From NCBI GenBank assembly GCA_003996215.1, contig QJPP01000282.1, positions 1 through 64,000 on the forward strand: DNA of 64,000 bases, given 5' to 3'. A program made the translations under genes and the position numbers. Each line of letters starts with the position of its first letter. The stretch's first letter is position 1. This document shows, piece after piece, positions 1 to 11,247 of the stretch. A model generated the notes under the pieces. That model searched no databases, was not told the DNA's origin, and worked only from the letters and a program-made list of their open reading frames with translations. The stretch comes from Jaltomata sinuosa. Its lineage: Eukaryota; Streptophyta; Magnoliopsida; Solanales; Solanaceae.

Positions 1-434
1 TGAAGGGCGTGATGAGATTTGGTAGGCGGGGCAAGCTTAGCCCTAGGTACATTGGGCCGTTTGAGATTCTTCAGAGGATTGGTAGCGTTGCCTATCAGCT
101 AGCCTTGCCTCCGATGTTTTCAGCTATACATCCTGTGTTTCATGTTTCGATGTTACGTCGGTATGTTCCAGATGAGTCTCATGTGTTGCAGTAGGATTCA
201 GTTCAGTTGGGTGAGGGTTTAGCCTTTGTTGAGAAGCCGACAACTATTTTGGCCAGAGATATCAGGAGATTGAGGTCTCGAGAGATCCCGGTTGTTAAGG
301 TTCAGTGGAGGCACCGTCCAGTCGAGGAGGCTACCTGGGAGACCGAGAGAGATATGCGAGCCTAGTATCCGCAGCTGTTTGAGCCTTCAGGTACCCCCTT
401 GACCTTGACTTTCGAGGACGAAAGTCCTTTTTAG
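1..434 (+). pseudogene. Integrase C-terminal domain and chromodomain of element A, interrupted
   Basis: The reading frame shows the integrase tail signatures RRGKLSPRYIGPFEIL and HPVFHVSMLRRY, then the chromodomain signature VVKVQWRHRPVEEATWE. The frame ends at a TAG at 432-434. Two earlier in-frame TAG codons, at 192-194 and 363-365, break it, so it is dead. In the family this domain follows the integrase core and is thought to direct insertion to heterochromatin. The stop lies 10 bp before the LTR, as in the related fragment H. Confidence 0.85.
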
Positions 435-444
435 TAGTGGATGA

Positions 445-3400
445 TGTAATGACCCTTCCGGTCATTTCCACATACACATTTTCCTTGTGCCGTTAGAGCT
501 TGTTGTAGCGGACCCAAGTCATTTAAGGCTTGTTGGGACTTGTATTGCGGTGCCGGGTCCATTTGTTTGGCCGTATGATAAGTTTTGAAGCCAAGCAAGT
601 CGGCAAAAGTAATCGTAAGTTTCTTTAATAAATTTTCTGAACTTTGGGTAAAATATCTCAGGGCTTTTCTCCAAATATATAAAGAGTTTGAAGTCCCCCG
701 AAATACCAAATCGAAGGTCTACGAGTCTAGTTTCCAACGCACAAAACCTCACGTCCAACTGATCGCGGAGTAAAAAGTTATGACTGTTTTACCGCGGACT
801 GTCTGGCAGGAATCGGGTTGCGAACCGGGTCGCGAACCGGGTCCGGTCAAACTCGATTTAAAGCCTCAACTTCACGTTTTAAAATGCCGTTTCAGTTCTG
901 AAACAGTGAGGAAACATAAGGGAGGGTTCCAAGAGAGTTCTTGAGTATCAAAATCGTGCGTACTTGAAAATATTTAATTTAAAAGTTGAATGTGGTAGAA
1001 AATTATATTATTATTACCTTTTCAAAATATTTTAAAGGTCTATAAAAAATATTTTTGTTACGATATAATTGTGTATGTACTTATTTTATAAGGTTTTTAT
1101 ACATTGTATTATTTTAACGGAGATAGTAAATTTAGTTATGTTAAAAATTATTATTATTATATAGTAGGTTTTGTTTGAAATAATTTTCTATGAATTATGA
1201 TATATTTCAAAAGCTATATTTATTTTACCACGAATTTACACAATACCCAAAAATATACGTAGTGTGATAAGTAAGCATGTGAGGTGACACTTCCACTGAC
1301 ACGTGGAAGTGGAGTATGGATACACCACTTAATTTAATAAGAGTGGTGGCATCATTTGACATTTATAGCATTAGTGAGCTATTGTTTTTAAATTTGGAAA
1401 ATGTCCCTAGTAATAGGGATGAACTTTCAGCAACCTATTGTATTAATAGACTTCACAACTTGTTACTTTCTATACGTGATGTTGCACCTTGAAATGATTT
1501 TGTGAAAATAAAATCCTTTGATACCATATTTGATCGTCAATTATCTACGTCAAATTATTCAAAGCCCGAATTCGAGTTTAATTTTATTTTGGAGGTTCTC
1601 GGAGTGGTTCGGGCTTGGAAATCATCGTTCTAGCAGCTTGCCATCGGACGACAGGTAGGTTACGGTTTATTTTCCCTAGACTCCGCATATATAGGATAAA
1701 ATTATATTAATGGGCATCCTTGGGTTGATTTATTAGGTTGGTACCACAGACCTCGACCGCTTTATTCATGTCCGCCTTCTTTTGTTTCTCCGTTGCTTGT
1801 AGTATTTGCCGATATATTTTATTTACCCTTGTGGTCTTGTGAGACCTTGTTGACTCTGGAACATAGAAGGTGGGATTTTGGGAATGTCGCGAGTCCCGGG
1901 CATAGAATTATCCTTCTAGGCTGGTTATGCTTGCTGAGTAGCTGTGGGCCTGTGCAGGGTCGATAGGTTGATTGTGAGCTGCTGGGCAGCTATTGTGTTT
2001 GATCATACCATTTTCATGCATATAAAGAGGTTTTATACATGTTTTACTACGGTTTGGACTTCGGGCCTACTGACACCATTTTCTAAACCTTACATGGCCC
2101 GGAGGGCCCATTTTTTATGGAAATAATTTGGAAATGGTTTGATTTAACTTGTAAATATTCTTGGGCAAGAAAGTAAAATTATGTTTTAAATCATCAGTTT
2201 TACGATTAACGCTAGACTCGGCAGGGCCGGGGTGCTAGTTGAGTTTTCTTGTTACTTGAGATGATTTTTAGCCTCGGTCGGACCGAGCACCTGAGATGAC
2301 TTTCTACTGTTTAGACCCGGTTATGCCCGGGCACCCTTGGAGGGGCTTTTGAGATATTTTCCTACTATTTTAGTCCTGGACAAAGTCTGGGCATGCATAT
2401 TAGAGACTGGGTTTCTATCTTGAAATCGGACTTGCTTCCGGACGACATATTTTGATAGTGAGTTTTAGTATGGGGTCTGGGACCTCCATGGACCTTGCCA
2501 TCCGGGACAGGGGCTTCGGGCTGCGTGTGCCGGAGGAAGGGTATACGGTGGAGTAGAGGTATACGGGCAGTGTCCTTCCATGGAACCTACCTGCTGGGCC
2601 GGATCGGCACCGGAGGAGGTACGTACAGAGATACCATTTCACTTGAGATCTTCATGCATCATATCATTCATTGTTCGAGGCTCCACCCTTGTTTGTTGTT
2701 TGTTGATTGTATGCTCCGGTAGTATGGGATGCCGGAGGGTTTATTTTCACTTGTTTGTGTTCCTCCTGTAGGTAGACTCTTGCTATTTACTTGTAGAATT
2801 GTTCCCTGTTACGGTTAATTATGAAATTAGTTACTGCTAGACCGTTAGTTTCTAGATTTGAGATTGATATGATTAGTTGAGTTTGATTCATGTCTTTGAG
2901 CATGCCTATCATTACTCTTTCTCTCTTCTTCTTACACTTGAGGTTACCGGTATATCGTCCATTCGTAAACTTATTATGTATACACTGTTATTGCAAGGAC
3001 CTCAGGTGCGTTACTCCTTACTTTCACCTGTGCCTATGGTGTGTATATTCTGCTTACTGGCCTCACATGTGGTTCTGTTGATTTCCCTCTGGGCTAGTTC
3101 CTGTGTACCTTTCGTTGATTTCTGTGACTGCTTGCTTCTAATCTGTCTATTACTACGCTTTTATCTTATATGTGCCCAGTCGGCCTATGATACCTACTGG
3201 GTACCTTACGCTTCGCATTTGGTGCTCACCCTTACCCCCTGCATCTTTGGGTGCAGATCCTAGCGTGGGCCATCGCCGTTAGATCGTTGTGATTCGTGCT
3301 TGGAGATCTGTTGGGGACTACTTCAGACTGAGGGTGAGCTCTTGGCGATCGGAGCTTAGCTTTAGTTTATTTTTTGCTTCATGTACTCTATTACCATTCA

Positions 3401-3654
3401 GAGACATCTGTATATATTGTTTTGGATTATTTGCACTCCATGTATGTAGTTTGGCTCTATACTATGATACCAGGTCTTGGGGTTTGGTTTAGTTTCCGCA
3501 TATGTATATATTTATAGTCCTTTTATCTGTTCTCTTCGTCTTGTTCTCTTATTTGTTAGATAGTATCCCATTACTAACTGTTCTGGGCTACGGGGATTGG
3601 TTCACCTACCGGGGGTTGTAGGTGCCATCATGACCGAGAAATTGGGCCGTGACA
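445..3654 (+). repeat. 3' LTR of element A (3210 bp)
   Basis: The LTR starts TGTAATGACCC and ends GGGCCGTGACA, giving TG...CA ends. The minus-strand LTR of H at 39470-42903 is a diverged copy of the same family; both share the terminal block, the block around 2570-2640, and the chromodomain stop region. Parts: a GC-rich direct repeat near 820-840 (GAACCGGGTC units), an AT-rich stretch at 960-1260, a CAG|GTAGGT site at 1652-1660, and hairpin-forming repeats at 2216-2400. Short open frames at 2415-3263 are chance frames in the LTR. Confidence 0.85.
2216..2400 (+). repeat. Diverged tandem hairpin repeat in the LTR of A
   Basis: Three to four degenerate units of about 45-60 bp, each with a GC-rich inverted repeat followed by a T-rich stretch. 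The clearest are CTCGG-TCGGA-CCGAG at 2273-2287 and CCCGG-TTATGC-CCGGG at 2316-2331. The second base pair of the stem changes from T-A to C-G with pairing kept. The array lies at 55-61% of LTR length. Confidence 0.6.
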
Positions 3655-4122
3655 ACTATGTTCATGCATCACTCACATACTTGGTACATCCTGTATTACT
3701 GATGCATATCTTGCGCTGCATCCTTTGATAATGCAGATTCAGGTGTACCTCCTCAGATTCATGGCTAGAGTTTCCCGGCCACTCCTAGACAGTTGTCGGT
3801 GAGTCCTCTTAGGTCGAGGACTAGTTATGTTCTTAGTTTATTTTAGCTTTTTCATTCCCGTACTTTGAGTTAGCTAGGTTCTTGTCCTAGCAACTCTTTA
3901 TGTCATGAGTAAGGCATTTCAGACATAGACAGTATTTGAGTCCCCTTACGGATCTTGTATCCCTATTTGACTTGATTCTACATGTATGCTATTTCAAATT
4001 TATCTATTGTACTTCCTCTTATCTTTTGTTATGCTTGAGAATGTTATGACCAAGGGTTAGCTTGGGATCCTTGTGGTCCTAAGTCCCGTGTTACGTCTAG
4101 GGGGTAACCTCGGGTCATGACA
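3655..4122 (+). repeat. 5' LTR remnant of element B (right-hand 468 bp)
   Basis: This aligns base for base, with scattered differences, to 8657-9128, the end of B's 3' LTR. It ends CGGGTCATGACA. Its left edge is the end of A. The 5 bp ACTAT at 3655-3659 would be A's target duplication; B's 3' LTR reads ATTAT at the same place. Confidence 0.88.
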
Positions 4123-4126
4123 AACT

Positions 4127-4140
4127 TGGTATCAGAGCCT
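4127..4140 (+). other. Primer binding site of element B (initiator-Met tRNA)
   Basis: TGGTATCAGAGCCT begins 4 bp after the LTR end. TGGTATCAGAGC is the usual complement of the 3' end of plant initiator methionine tRNA used to prime minus-strand DNA synthesis. Confidence 0.93.
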
Positions 4141-4330
4141 CTGGTTTAAGAGTCCTAGGATGTCTGAAAGCTGCATCGAGTAGAGTCTTTTTCATATGTG
4201 TGAAGCGCGCCAGATATATGAGAGAGAAGTTATGAGATGTCTTATAAAACTTCACTTCTTTCATGATCATGTCATATGATAGAGCTTAACTCTTATATTC
4301 CTTTAATCCTCATCTTGTACATTTCAGATT
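4141..4330 (+). other. Leader of element B with putative splice acceptor before gag
   Basis: This untranslated stretch lies between the primer site and the first gag ATG at 4331. It ends TTGTACATTTCAG at 4327, a good plant 3' splice-site context, 3 bp before the ATG. The same placement is seen in C, D and K, which is why I mark it. Confidence 0.5.
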
Positions 4331-4716
4331 ATGCCTCCTCGACGTGCTATGCCTCCCCGAGCGAGTTCTGGTGGTCAGCGCTAGAACCGTCTCTATGCTA
4401 TGTCCTCCTTTCAGGATCAGGAGAGTTCTCCAGATGTGGTTACTGGTATGTTGAAAGTCTTCTCTTTTGATGTATATGCTTTGTTGGATCCCGGTGCTTC
4501 CTTATCTTTTGTGACCCCTTATATAACATGCAAATTCAAAGTATGTCCTGAATTGCTTTTAGAACCATTTTGTGTTTCCACTCCTGTTGGTGAGTCAGTC
4601 TTAGCCGAAAGAATCTACCGAGATTGCCCTATGTCAGTCCTTTATAGAGTCACTTCAGCGGATCTAGTAGAGTTAGAGATGACTGATTTTGATGTTATTC
4701 TTGGCATGGATTAGTT
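4331..4716 (+). pseudogene. Gag scrap fused to aspartic protease of element B
   Basis: The frame opens with MPPRRAMPPRAS at 4331, typical of the gag N-terminus, then jumps within about 20 codons to the gag tail and a stop, losing almost all of gag, including any zinc knuckle. From 4400 the protease domain follows: active-site motif ALLDPGAS near 4475-4500 and the closing flap motif VILGMD near 4695-4712, followed by a TAG. The protease would cut the polyprotein. With gag missing, the copy could not make particles by itself. Confidence 0.8.
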
Positions 4717-5701
4717 GTATGCATGCTATGCTTCTGTTGATTGTCGTACTCGGGTTGTCAGTTTCAAGTTTCCTAATGAACCCGTTTTAGAATGGCAAGG
4801 TAGTCCCCCTTCCTCGAAAGGTCATTTCATATCTTATCTTAAGGCTAGGAAGATGATTTCAAAGGGGTATGTTTATCACATAGTGCGGGTTATGGACATG
4901 GAGTCCAAAACCCCATCCCTTCAGTTTGTTCATATTGTGAATGAATTCCCAGAAGTGTTTCTCGATGATTTGCCCAGAGTCCCTCCTGAATGGGAGATAG
5001 ACTTTGGGATAGATGTTCTCCCAGATACGAATCCTATCTCTATTCCTCCCTATAGAATGGCCCCCGCAGAACTTAAAGAGTTGAAAGATCAGTTGAAGGA
5101 TCTTCTTGATAAAGGTTTTATCAGACCAAGCATTTCTCCATGAGGTGCCTCAGTTTTGTTTGTTCGAAAGAAAGATGGCTCTCTTAGAATGTGTATTGAC
5201 TACTGTCAGTTGAACAAGGTCACAATCAAGAATAAGTATCCTATTCCCAGGACTGATGACTTGTTCGATCAGCTTTAGGGTGCTAGTTTCTTCTCCAAGA
5301 TCGACCTTAGATCCGGTTATCATCAGCTTCGTATTAGAGAGTGTGATATTCTGAAGACAACCTTCAGGACTCGGTATGGTCATTATGAATTTATTATGAT
5401 GTCTTTTGGTTTAACAAATGCTCCTGCAGCTTTTATGGATTTGATGAATCATGTATTCAAACAATATTTGGATATGTTTGTGATTGTTTTCATTAATGAT
5501 ATCCCCATCTACTCTCAGAGTGAGGAGGAGCATGTAAATCACTTGAGAGTTGTGTTGCAAACTCTCAAGGATAGACAGTTGTTTGCTAAATTTAGCAAGT
5601 GTGAGTTTTGGATGCAGTCTGTTGCTTTTCTGGGTCATATTGTGACTAAAGATGGTATTCGAGTTGATTCTCAAAAGAGAGGCAGTAAAGAAGTGGCCTA
5701 G
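4715..5701 (+). pseudogene. Reverse transcriptase domain of element B, interrupted
   Basis: After the protease, the linker (FPEVFLDDLP, near 4945) leads into reverse transcriptase. Palm and finger signatures are visible: CIDYCQLNKVTIKNKYPIPR near 5192-5250, SKIDLRSGYHQLRI, and MSFGLTNAPAAFM near 5399. The catalytic box reads VFINDIPIYS near 5488-5517. One of the two essential aspartates of the usual FIDD is asparagine, so the enzyme is dead. In-frame stops lie at about 5141 and 5276. The frame ends near 5701 at the start of the thumb, where a deletion joins it to integrase. Confidence 0.88.
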
Positions 5702-6939
5702 ACCTACTTCTCCGTCGGATATTAGGAAGTCTTTTGGTGGAATGGTATGAAGAGGGACATAGCCGGGTTTGTGGCTAAGTGTCCCAACTGTCAACAAGTA
5801 AAGGTGGAACGGAACATCAAAGGCCAGGTGGCACGATTCAAGATATTGACCTTCCCACTTGGAAATGGGAAGCCATCAATATGGACTTTATTACTAGTTT
5901 GCCTCATACTCGAAGGCAACATGATTCCATTTGGGTGATTGTCGACTGGATGACCAAGTCATCCCACTTCTTGGCTGTTAAGACTACTCATTCAGCAGAC
6001 GACTATGCCAGACTCTACATTCGGGAGATAGTTTGATTGCATGGTGTTCCTTTGTCTATCATTTCAGATAGAGGTCCTCAGTTTACATCTCAGTTTTGGA
6101 GATCGTTTCAGAAAAGCCTTGGTACCCAGGTGAAGCTTAGCACAACTTTTCATCCTCAAACAGACGGTCAGGCAGAGTGCACTATTCAGACTTTGGAGGA
6201 TATGTTGAGAGCATGTGTGATTGATTTCAAAGGTTATTGGGATGATCACTGACCTCTTATCGAGTTTGCCTACAACAACAGCTTTCACTCTAGCATCCAG
6301 ATGGCTCCATATGAGGCACTTTATGGCCGGAGGTGTAGATCTCCTATTGGTTTGGTTTGAGGTTGGTGAGGCAGCCTTGATTGGTCCAGATTCTGTGCAT
6401 GAGACCATGGAGAAGGTTCAACTTATTAGGGAAAAGTTGAAGACCGCTCAGAGTCGACAAAAATCTTATGCGGATGTGAAGAGAAGGGAGTTGGAATTCG
6501 AAGTTGATGATTGGGTTTTTCTTATGGTGTCACCCATGAAGGGTGTGATGAGGTTTGGCAAGAAAGGAAAGCTTAGTCCCCGTTTTGTAGGTCCTTATCG
6601 GATTTTGAGAAAAGTTGGTAGCGTTGCGTATGAGTTGGAGTTGCCAACATGTTAGAAGTGGTTCATCCAGTTTTCCATAATTCCTTGTTGAAGAAGTGTG
6701 TTGGTGATCCGAGCTTGATTATCCCTTTGGAGGATGTGGGTGTGAAGGATAGTCTCACCTATGAAGAGGTTCTCGTGGAGATCCTTGATCGTCAGATTCA
6801 GAGGTTGAGGAACAAAGAAGTCGCTTCGGTGAAAGTTCTTTGGAGAAATCAGCTTGTTGAAGGAGCTACTTGGGAAGCGGAAGAGGCCATGAAGGCCAAA
6901 TATCCTCATCTCTTTCCTTACGATTCAGTTTCATCTTGA
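5702..6939 (+). pseudogene. Integrase and chromodomain of element B (RNase H deleted)
   Basis: About 45 bp after the RT thumb, the sequence resumes with the second half of the integrase zinc domain (CPNCQQVK, near 5780). The RNase H domain, the linker and the H-H half of the zinc domain are gone. The catalytic triad can be followed: D in MDFITSL near 5882, D in SDRGPQFTS near 6066, E in QAECTIQTLE near 6170. Stops and frame changes occur near 6035, 6250, 6355 and 6654. The C-terminal part has KLSPRFVGPYRIL, HPVFHNSLLKK and the chromodomain (VKVLWRNQLVEGATWE, near 6830-6877), ending at 6939. Confidence 0.88.
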
Positions 6940-7173
6940 GGTACTAGTTTCCTACTTAGTATGTCCCTTCGATTCCATTCCATTAGTTCCTCTCATGATT
7001 CTAGCATGCATCCATGTTTTATGAAGTTAGTTTATCATGTTTTCAAGTTGAAAAGTTTAGTTTTTATGTTTACTCTTTGATTTCCATGTTTTGTTGCTGG
7101 TTGGACTATTTTCTCTTCAGTTTTCCCTTGTTTAGTCTTCATTCGAGGAAGAATGATCCCAAGAGGGAGATAT
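6940..7173 (+). other. 3' untranslated region and polypurine tract of element B
   Basis: Non-coding sequence between the chromodomain stop and the 3' LTR. AAGAGGGAGA at 7161-7170 directly precedes the LTR start and is the polypurine tract that would prime plus-strand synthesis. Confidence 0.8.
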
Positions 7174-7252
7174 TGTAACACTCCGGAAATAGTCCTAGCT
7201 TTTAAACTCAGACTTGCAGAAAAATTTAAAGTTTCAGGAAGCAGGGGTCAAG

Positions 7253-7570
7253 TCCACGAGCCGTGGGTGGTTCCACGAGTCGTGGAAGTGGCTCCTAATT
7301 CTAGTCCTGCAAACCATCCTCAGGTCTGAGAACGATGAGTCATTTTCACGACTCGTGAAGGTTTCCACGGGTCGTGGAACCAAACCGTGGAACTCAGACA
7401 AAGAGTGGTCAAATCCCCTCATTTCCACGACTCAGTTCTACGACTCGTGGAAGCTTCCACGAGTCATCCTGTTGAATCATAGGAAACCTTCAGTAGCCTG
7501 AAATCTTGGACAGTTTCCACGAGAGGGAACCACGAGTCGTGGTTAAGTCTACGAGTCGTAGACACCACCC
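7253..7570. repeat. Palindrome cluster CCACGAGTCGTGG in the LTR of B
   Basis: About ten copies or half-copies of CCACGA(G/C)TCGTGG are packed into 320 bp with unrelated spacers, 80-400 bp into the LTR. The place is comparable to the palindrome clusters in the C/D/K-family LTRs, but the word differs. Confidence 0.8.
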
Positions 7571-8228
7571 GTGAAACCTGAAGCCGCATTAAAAATCAGT
7601 TTTTCTAAATTAAGTCCCGAGGGTATTTTAGTCATTACCTACCCCTTTAACTCCTAAGTGAGGTCGTTTTGACTATTTCAAGAAGGGTTTTCACCCTTAT
7701 CATCCTAAGTCTCTTCTAAATCCTTCATTCACCTCCCAAAAAGGAAAAGAATTCCCCCAAGCTCAAGGTCTCAAGCTTCAAGTTTAAGTCTCCTATGTCT
7801 TTCCAATTCAAGTGGGTTATCTTCAATCAAGGTATGTGGGTATTCAACAATGGATTCTTTTCACCCTTGTGCTCGAAACCCCTAATTCTTACTTTGAATT
7901 ATGAACTTGTGAAATTAGGGTTTTGATTAAAATTGGGAAAAACTTATGAAATCAGTTTCTATGCATCAATTTATGGTTTCTTATGGTTTATCTATGATTT
8001 TATTAAGATTCTTTAATTGGTTTCAAAAGCCCATGTATTAAAATTAAATTCTAGCATGACTCTATTGAATTGTATGATTTTAAGTGAAAGCTTACATGTT
8101 TAGATAACATGTCCTTATGTATTTTATGGAATTGGATGCCCACCTATTCAAATATGAATTTAGAAAGAAAAAGTATATTTTGAGTTATGGCTATGCACAT
8201 TCTTTAGATGTATGATTTTGAATTGCAT

Positions 8229-8418
8229 GACATCGGATACGTCCTATTGATTTTCAAACAGTTTTGACATCAGATATGTCACCAGTTATGAACAGTTTTG
8301 ACATCAGATAAGTCATCAATTATGAACAGTTTTGACATCAGATATGTCATCAGTTATGAACTGTTTTGACATCAGATATGTCACCAATTATGATCATTTT
8401 TGGCATCAGATATGCCCC
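8229..8418 (+). repeat. Six-unit hairpin minisatellite in the LTR of B
   Basis: Period about 35 bp. Each unit carries GACAT-CAGAT-ATGTC, a 5-bp stem with a 5-nt loop, then a spacer like ACCAGTTATGAACAGTTTT. The last unit reads GGCAT-CAGAT-ATGCC: both arms changed together and pairing is kept. The array sits at 54-64% of LTR length. Confidence 0.85.
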
Positions 8419-9128
8419 AGTATTATATGAGCTATATGTATATGTTTTGGGAGTAGTATTTAGCACCGAGTCGGTTAGATATCCTCCCATAAAAATAGTT
8501 TATGCTTTAAAGATGTACTTGACTCTTATTCAGATTTTAGACTTTTGTTTACGATCATGTTTTCAGCTTATGGTGTTTCATAGAGTCATTTGCATTCAGT
8601 TTTACCTTTAAAGTATGATTTCGAGTGTTAAAGCACACTCAGCATATTTTAAACTGTTTATTATGTTCATGCATCACTCACATACTCGGTATATCCTATA
8701 GTACTGACGCATATCTTGCGCTGAATCCTTTGATGATGCAGATTCAGGTGTACCTCCTCAGATTCGTGGCTAGAGTTTTTCGGCCACTCCCAGACAGCTG
8801 TTGGTGAGTCCTCTTAGGTCGAGTACTAGTTATGTTCTTAGTTTATGTTAGCTTTTTCATTCCCGTACTTTGAGTTAGCTAGGGTCTTGTCCTAGCAACT
8901 CTTTATGTCATGAGTAGAGGCATTTCAGACATAGACAATATTTGAGTCCCCTTACGGATGTTGTATCCCTATTTGACTTGATTCTACATGTATGCTATTT
9001 CGACTTTATCTATTGTACTTCCGCTTATCTTTTGTTATGCTTGAGAATGCTATGACCAAGGGTTAGTTTGGGATCCTTGTGGTCCGAAGTCTCGTGTTAC
9101 GTCTAGGGGGTAACCTCGGGGCGTGACA

Positions 9129-10010
9129 ATTCAAATCTTTCACAAAAAACTGAATTCTCTCCTCTTTATTGCCCAACAACTGAGTAGCAAAATGAGATAA
9201 GGCATGAAACTTGTCCTCATAAGCGGAGACCGACATGTTACCTTGATCAAGAGCCATAAACTCGTCCTTCTTACGATCCCTCAAGGTATGGGGCACATAC
9301 TTCTCTAAGAAGAAACCATGGAACTCCGTCCAAGTCAGTGGAGGAAAAACAGATTACCGATATTCCACATGAGATCTCCACCATTGCTTAGCATCACCTT
9401 GCAGTTGAAAAGTGATGAACTCAACCCCATGTTGTTGCACAATGCCCAGCTTGTGTAGCCCCTCATAACAGTCCAAGATAAATTCATAAGTGGCTTCCTT
9501 CTCAGTACCCTGAAACGTAGGGGGTTTCAGCTACAGAAATTTAGTCTGTATCTCGTGCTCATTTTTTGTCATAACTGGTCCTAGCATTAGATAAAAGAAC
9601 TCATCAATACCCTACACTGCATCCATTCTAGGAGCCGCTGTAATCATTGTTTGGGTTCCCGGAACCTGATCTACATTACCCATGGGGGTGTCTCTCATAC
9701 CAACCAGTCCACTAAGAAAGCTCCACACCTACTGAAATGCTTCGGGTGTGATGGAGGGAAGGCCTGCACATCTAGATGGTGCCGCCTCCTCCTATTCTGC
9801 GCCCTCTTCAACAACAACCTCAACTTCCTCTTCAACCTGATCCTGAGGTGGGGGAGGGGTGGCCTCTCGTGCACTTGCAGCTACTTGAGCTCCACCCTTG
9901 GGGGGTGCTGCTCTCCCTCAGCCCCTGCCCCTGCCCCTTTCTCTACCTTTGACAGCTGGGCCTGCTGCTAGGATCGCTGGTCTTGCTTCGTTGTTTTTCG
10001 TATTCGTCAT
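9129..10010 (-). pseudogene. Gag N-terminal part of element C
   Basis: The ATG at 10010 directly follows a splice-acceptor-like TTTGTTCGCAG. The N-terminus has the Arg/Gly-rich run KGRERGRGRG, then an in-frame stop, then frameshifts. The capsid-like core includes LRDRKKDEFMALDQGNMSVS near 9220-9290, followed by a helix with KFHALSHFA. It is interrupted at 9129 after FVKDLN by the end of B. The matching part of K's gag (56499-57484) continues with the same order, which confirms frame and family. Confidence 0.85.
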
Positions 10011-10210
10011 CTGCGAACAAAGAGTGAAAGGAGTTAGATACCAATTTGTATCACTAGATACCAATTGGAATCAAATTATAGCACGAAGGAAGAAAGAAGA
10101 GATAGTTTTCCTAAAGTCCTATAGCCTCTTGAAGAAAGTACAAACGTCTCCATACCATTCCATAAGACTCTACTAGACTCATTTTGGTACGACGAGATCA
10201 ACGAACCTAG

Positions 10211-10223
10211 GGCTCTGATACCA
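10211..10223 (-). other. Primer binding site of element C
   Basis: On the minus strand this reads TGGTATCAGAGCC, four bases after the LTR end at 10228. It is the same initiator-Met tRNA complement as in B. Confidence 0.93.
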
Positions 10224-11061
10224 TCTTTGTCACGACCCAACTCGCTGTGAGTGGCGCCCACCCAAAACCCCCGGATGAGCGAACCGATACCGAACCAATA
10301 CTTAACAAAATCTAACATCTCAAAACCAGTTGCAATAATGTACACTAACATTCATATTCAGTATCAACACTAAATAAGAATCCTTCGGAAAGCTGCCCCT
10401 AGAATCTGAAAGTCACTGTACCAAAACATTCTACCAATTGTCTAAAATACGGGGATGCAACCCCAATAGCAAAAAAAGAGTTTAAGTCCGAAACAAGTGG
10501 TCTATAACATAGTCATGGATGAAAACAAGGTAGCCTAGAAGAACAGCTCACCCTTGAATACTGAACTCGCCGAATCTACAAGTGAGGTCACGTGTCAACC
10601 GTCGAAAGATGTCCTGTACTCACAAAAAAGAAAAGCAAGTGCAGAATCAGTACACAACCACCGTATACTGGTAGGATCATCGGTCAGCTCCAATAAACAA
10701 ATATGAACAGTAAACCAAAGCTGAGTAAAGTGAAGTAAACATGTAATACAAGTCAACAATATAGCTAGACTACAAGTCTCTTCCTTAACTTAACAACCAC
10801 GTGTAACCAACTAACAACCACTGACAATATCCAGTGACAATACACATATATCCCTTTTTACACAACCTAGACCAACCAAGGATCCCTAGGACACCACCTA
10901 TGTTCAACATGCAATCTCGGTCTACACTAAGACCAACCTCACATTTAAATATAATCACCCTGCCTCTCATGGACCATATGCAATAATCACAATTCAAGAA
11001 TACAACCCGGTCCACTCACGGAACCATTGAAAAAATACAATCAATGCAAGTAAATCAAACC

Positions 11062-11247
11062 CATACTAGGCGTGGTAGCCAATCCAACCATTATGAATCC
11101 CGTACCAGGCGTGGTACCCGAGCCAACCAATAAGTATCTCATACCAGGCGTGGTACCCGAGCCAACCAATAAGTATCATGTACCAGACATGGTACCCGAG
11201 CCAACCAATAATTATTATATACCAGGCGTGATACCTGAGCCAACCAA
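11062..11247 (-). repeat. GTACC hairpin minisatellite, five units, LTR of C
   Basis: Period 38-40 bp. Each unit has GTACC-ACGCCT-GGTAC (5-bp stem, 6-nt loop) and the spacer GGTTGGCTCGG on the minus strand. The same array occurs in D, G and K with other copy numbers. Confidence 0.9.

Larger units (their letters stand above)
1..3654 (+). mobile_element. Element A: 3' end of a Ty3/gypsy chromovirus (Tekay/Del type)
   Basis: Only the last part of the polyprotein and the 3' LTR lie in the window; the rest is beyond the left edge. The integrase C-terminus plus chromodomain followed by a 3.2-kb LTR is typical of Tekay/Del chromoviruses. The element ends with TGACA at 3654, and the sequence after it matches the interior of element B's LTR. 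A is therefore nested in B's 5' LTR. Clade assignment is from family knowledge, not a search. Confidence 0.85.
3655..9128 (+). mobile_element. Element B: chromovirus with internal gag and RNase H deletions
   Basis: Order: truncated 5' LTR (3655-4122), Met-tRNA primer site (4127-4140), gag scrap, protease, reverse transcriptase, integrase, chromodomain, polypurine tract (7161-7170), 3' LTR (7174-9128). The first part of the 5' LTR lies left of A, outside the window. Most of gag and all of RNase H are absent, so the 5.5-kb copy is a deletion derivative. It lies inside the gag of C. The 5 bp after it, ATTCA, are the likely target duplication, but the partner is out of view. Confidence 0.88.
7174..9128 (+). 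repeat. 3' LTR of element B (1955 bp)
   Basis: The LTR starts TGTAACACTCC and ends GGGGCGTGACA. Modules in order: a dense cluster of CCACGAGTCGTGG-like palindromes (7253-7570), a splice-donor-like AAG|GTATGT at 7829-7837, a six-unit hairpin tandem repeat (8229-8418), and the block shared with the 5' LTR remnant (8657-9128). The open frames at 7214-7501 and 8366-8807 have no coding signature. Confidence 0.9.

Noticed and set aside
2877..3263. 128-codon frame rich in Leu, Cys and Tyr, possibly a membrane protein.
   Set aside because: It is in A's LTR; the homologous frame in H's LTR (39973-40299, minus) is only partly kept, with no conserved start.
4127..4140. Possible tRNA-Met gene fragment.
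   Set aside because: Only the 3' complement is present, next to an LTR end; it is a primer binding site. The same holds at 10211, 18748 and 57688.
8229..8418. Regular palindromic repeats with spacers resembling a CRISPR array.
   Set aside because: The window is plant DNA, spacers are near-identical, and the array is inside an LTR.
9651..10176. Plus-strand frames of 92-106 codons.
   Set aside because: Antisense to C's gag, whose basic run and core are recognisable on the minus strand.
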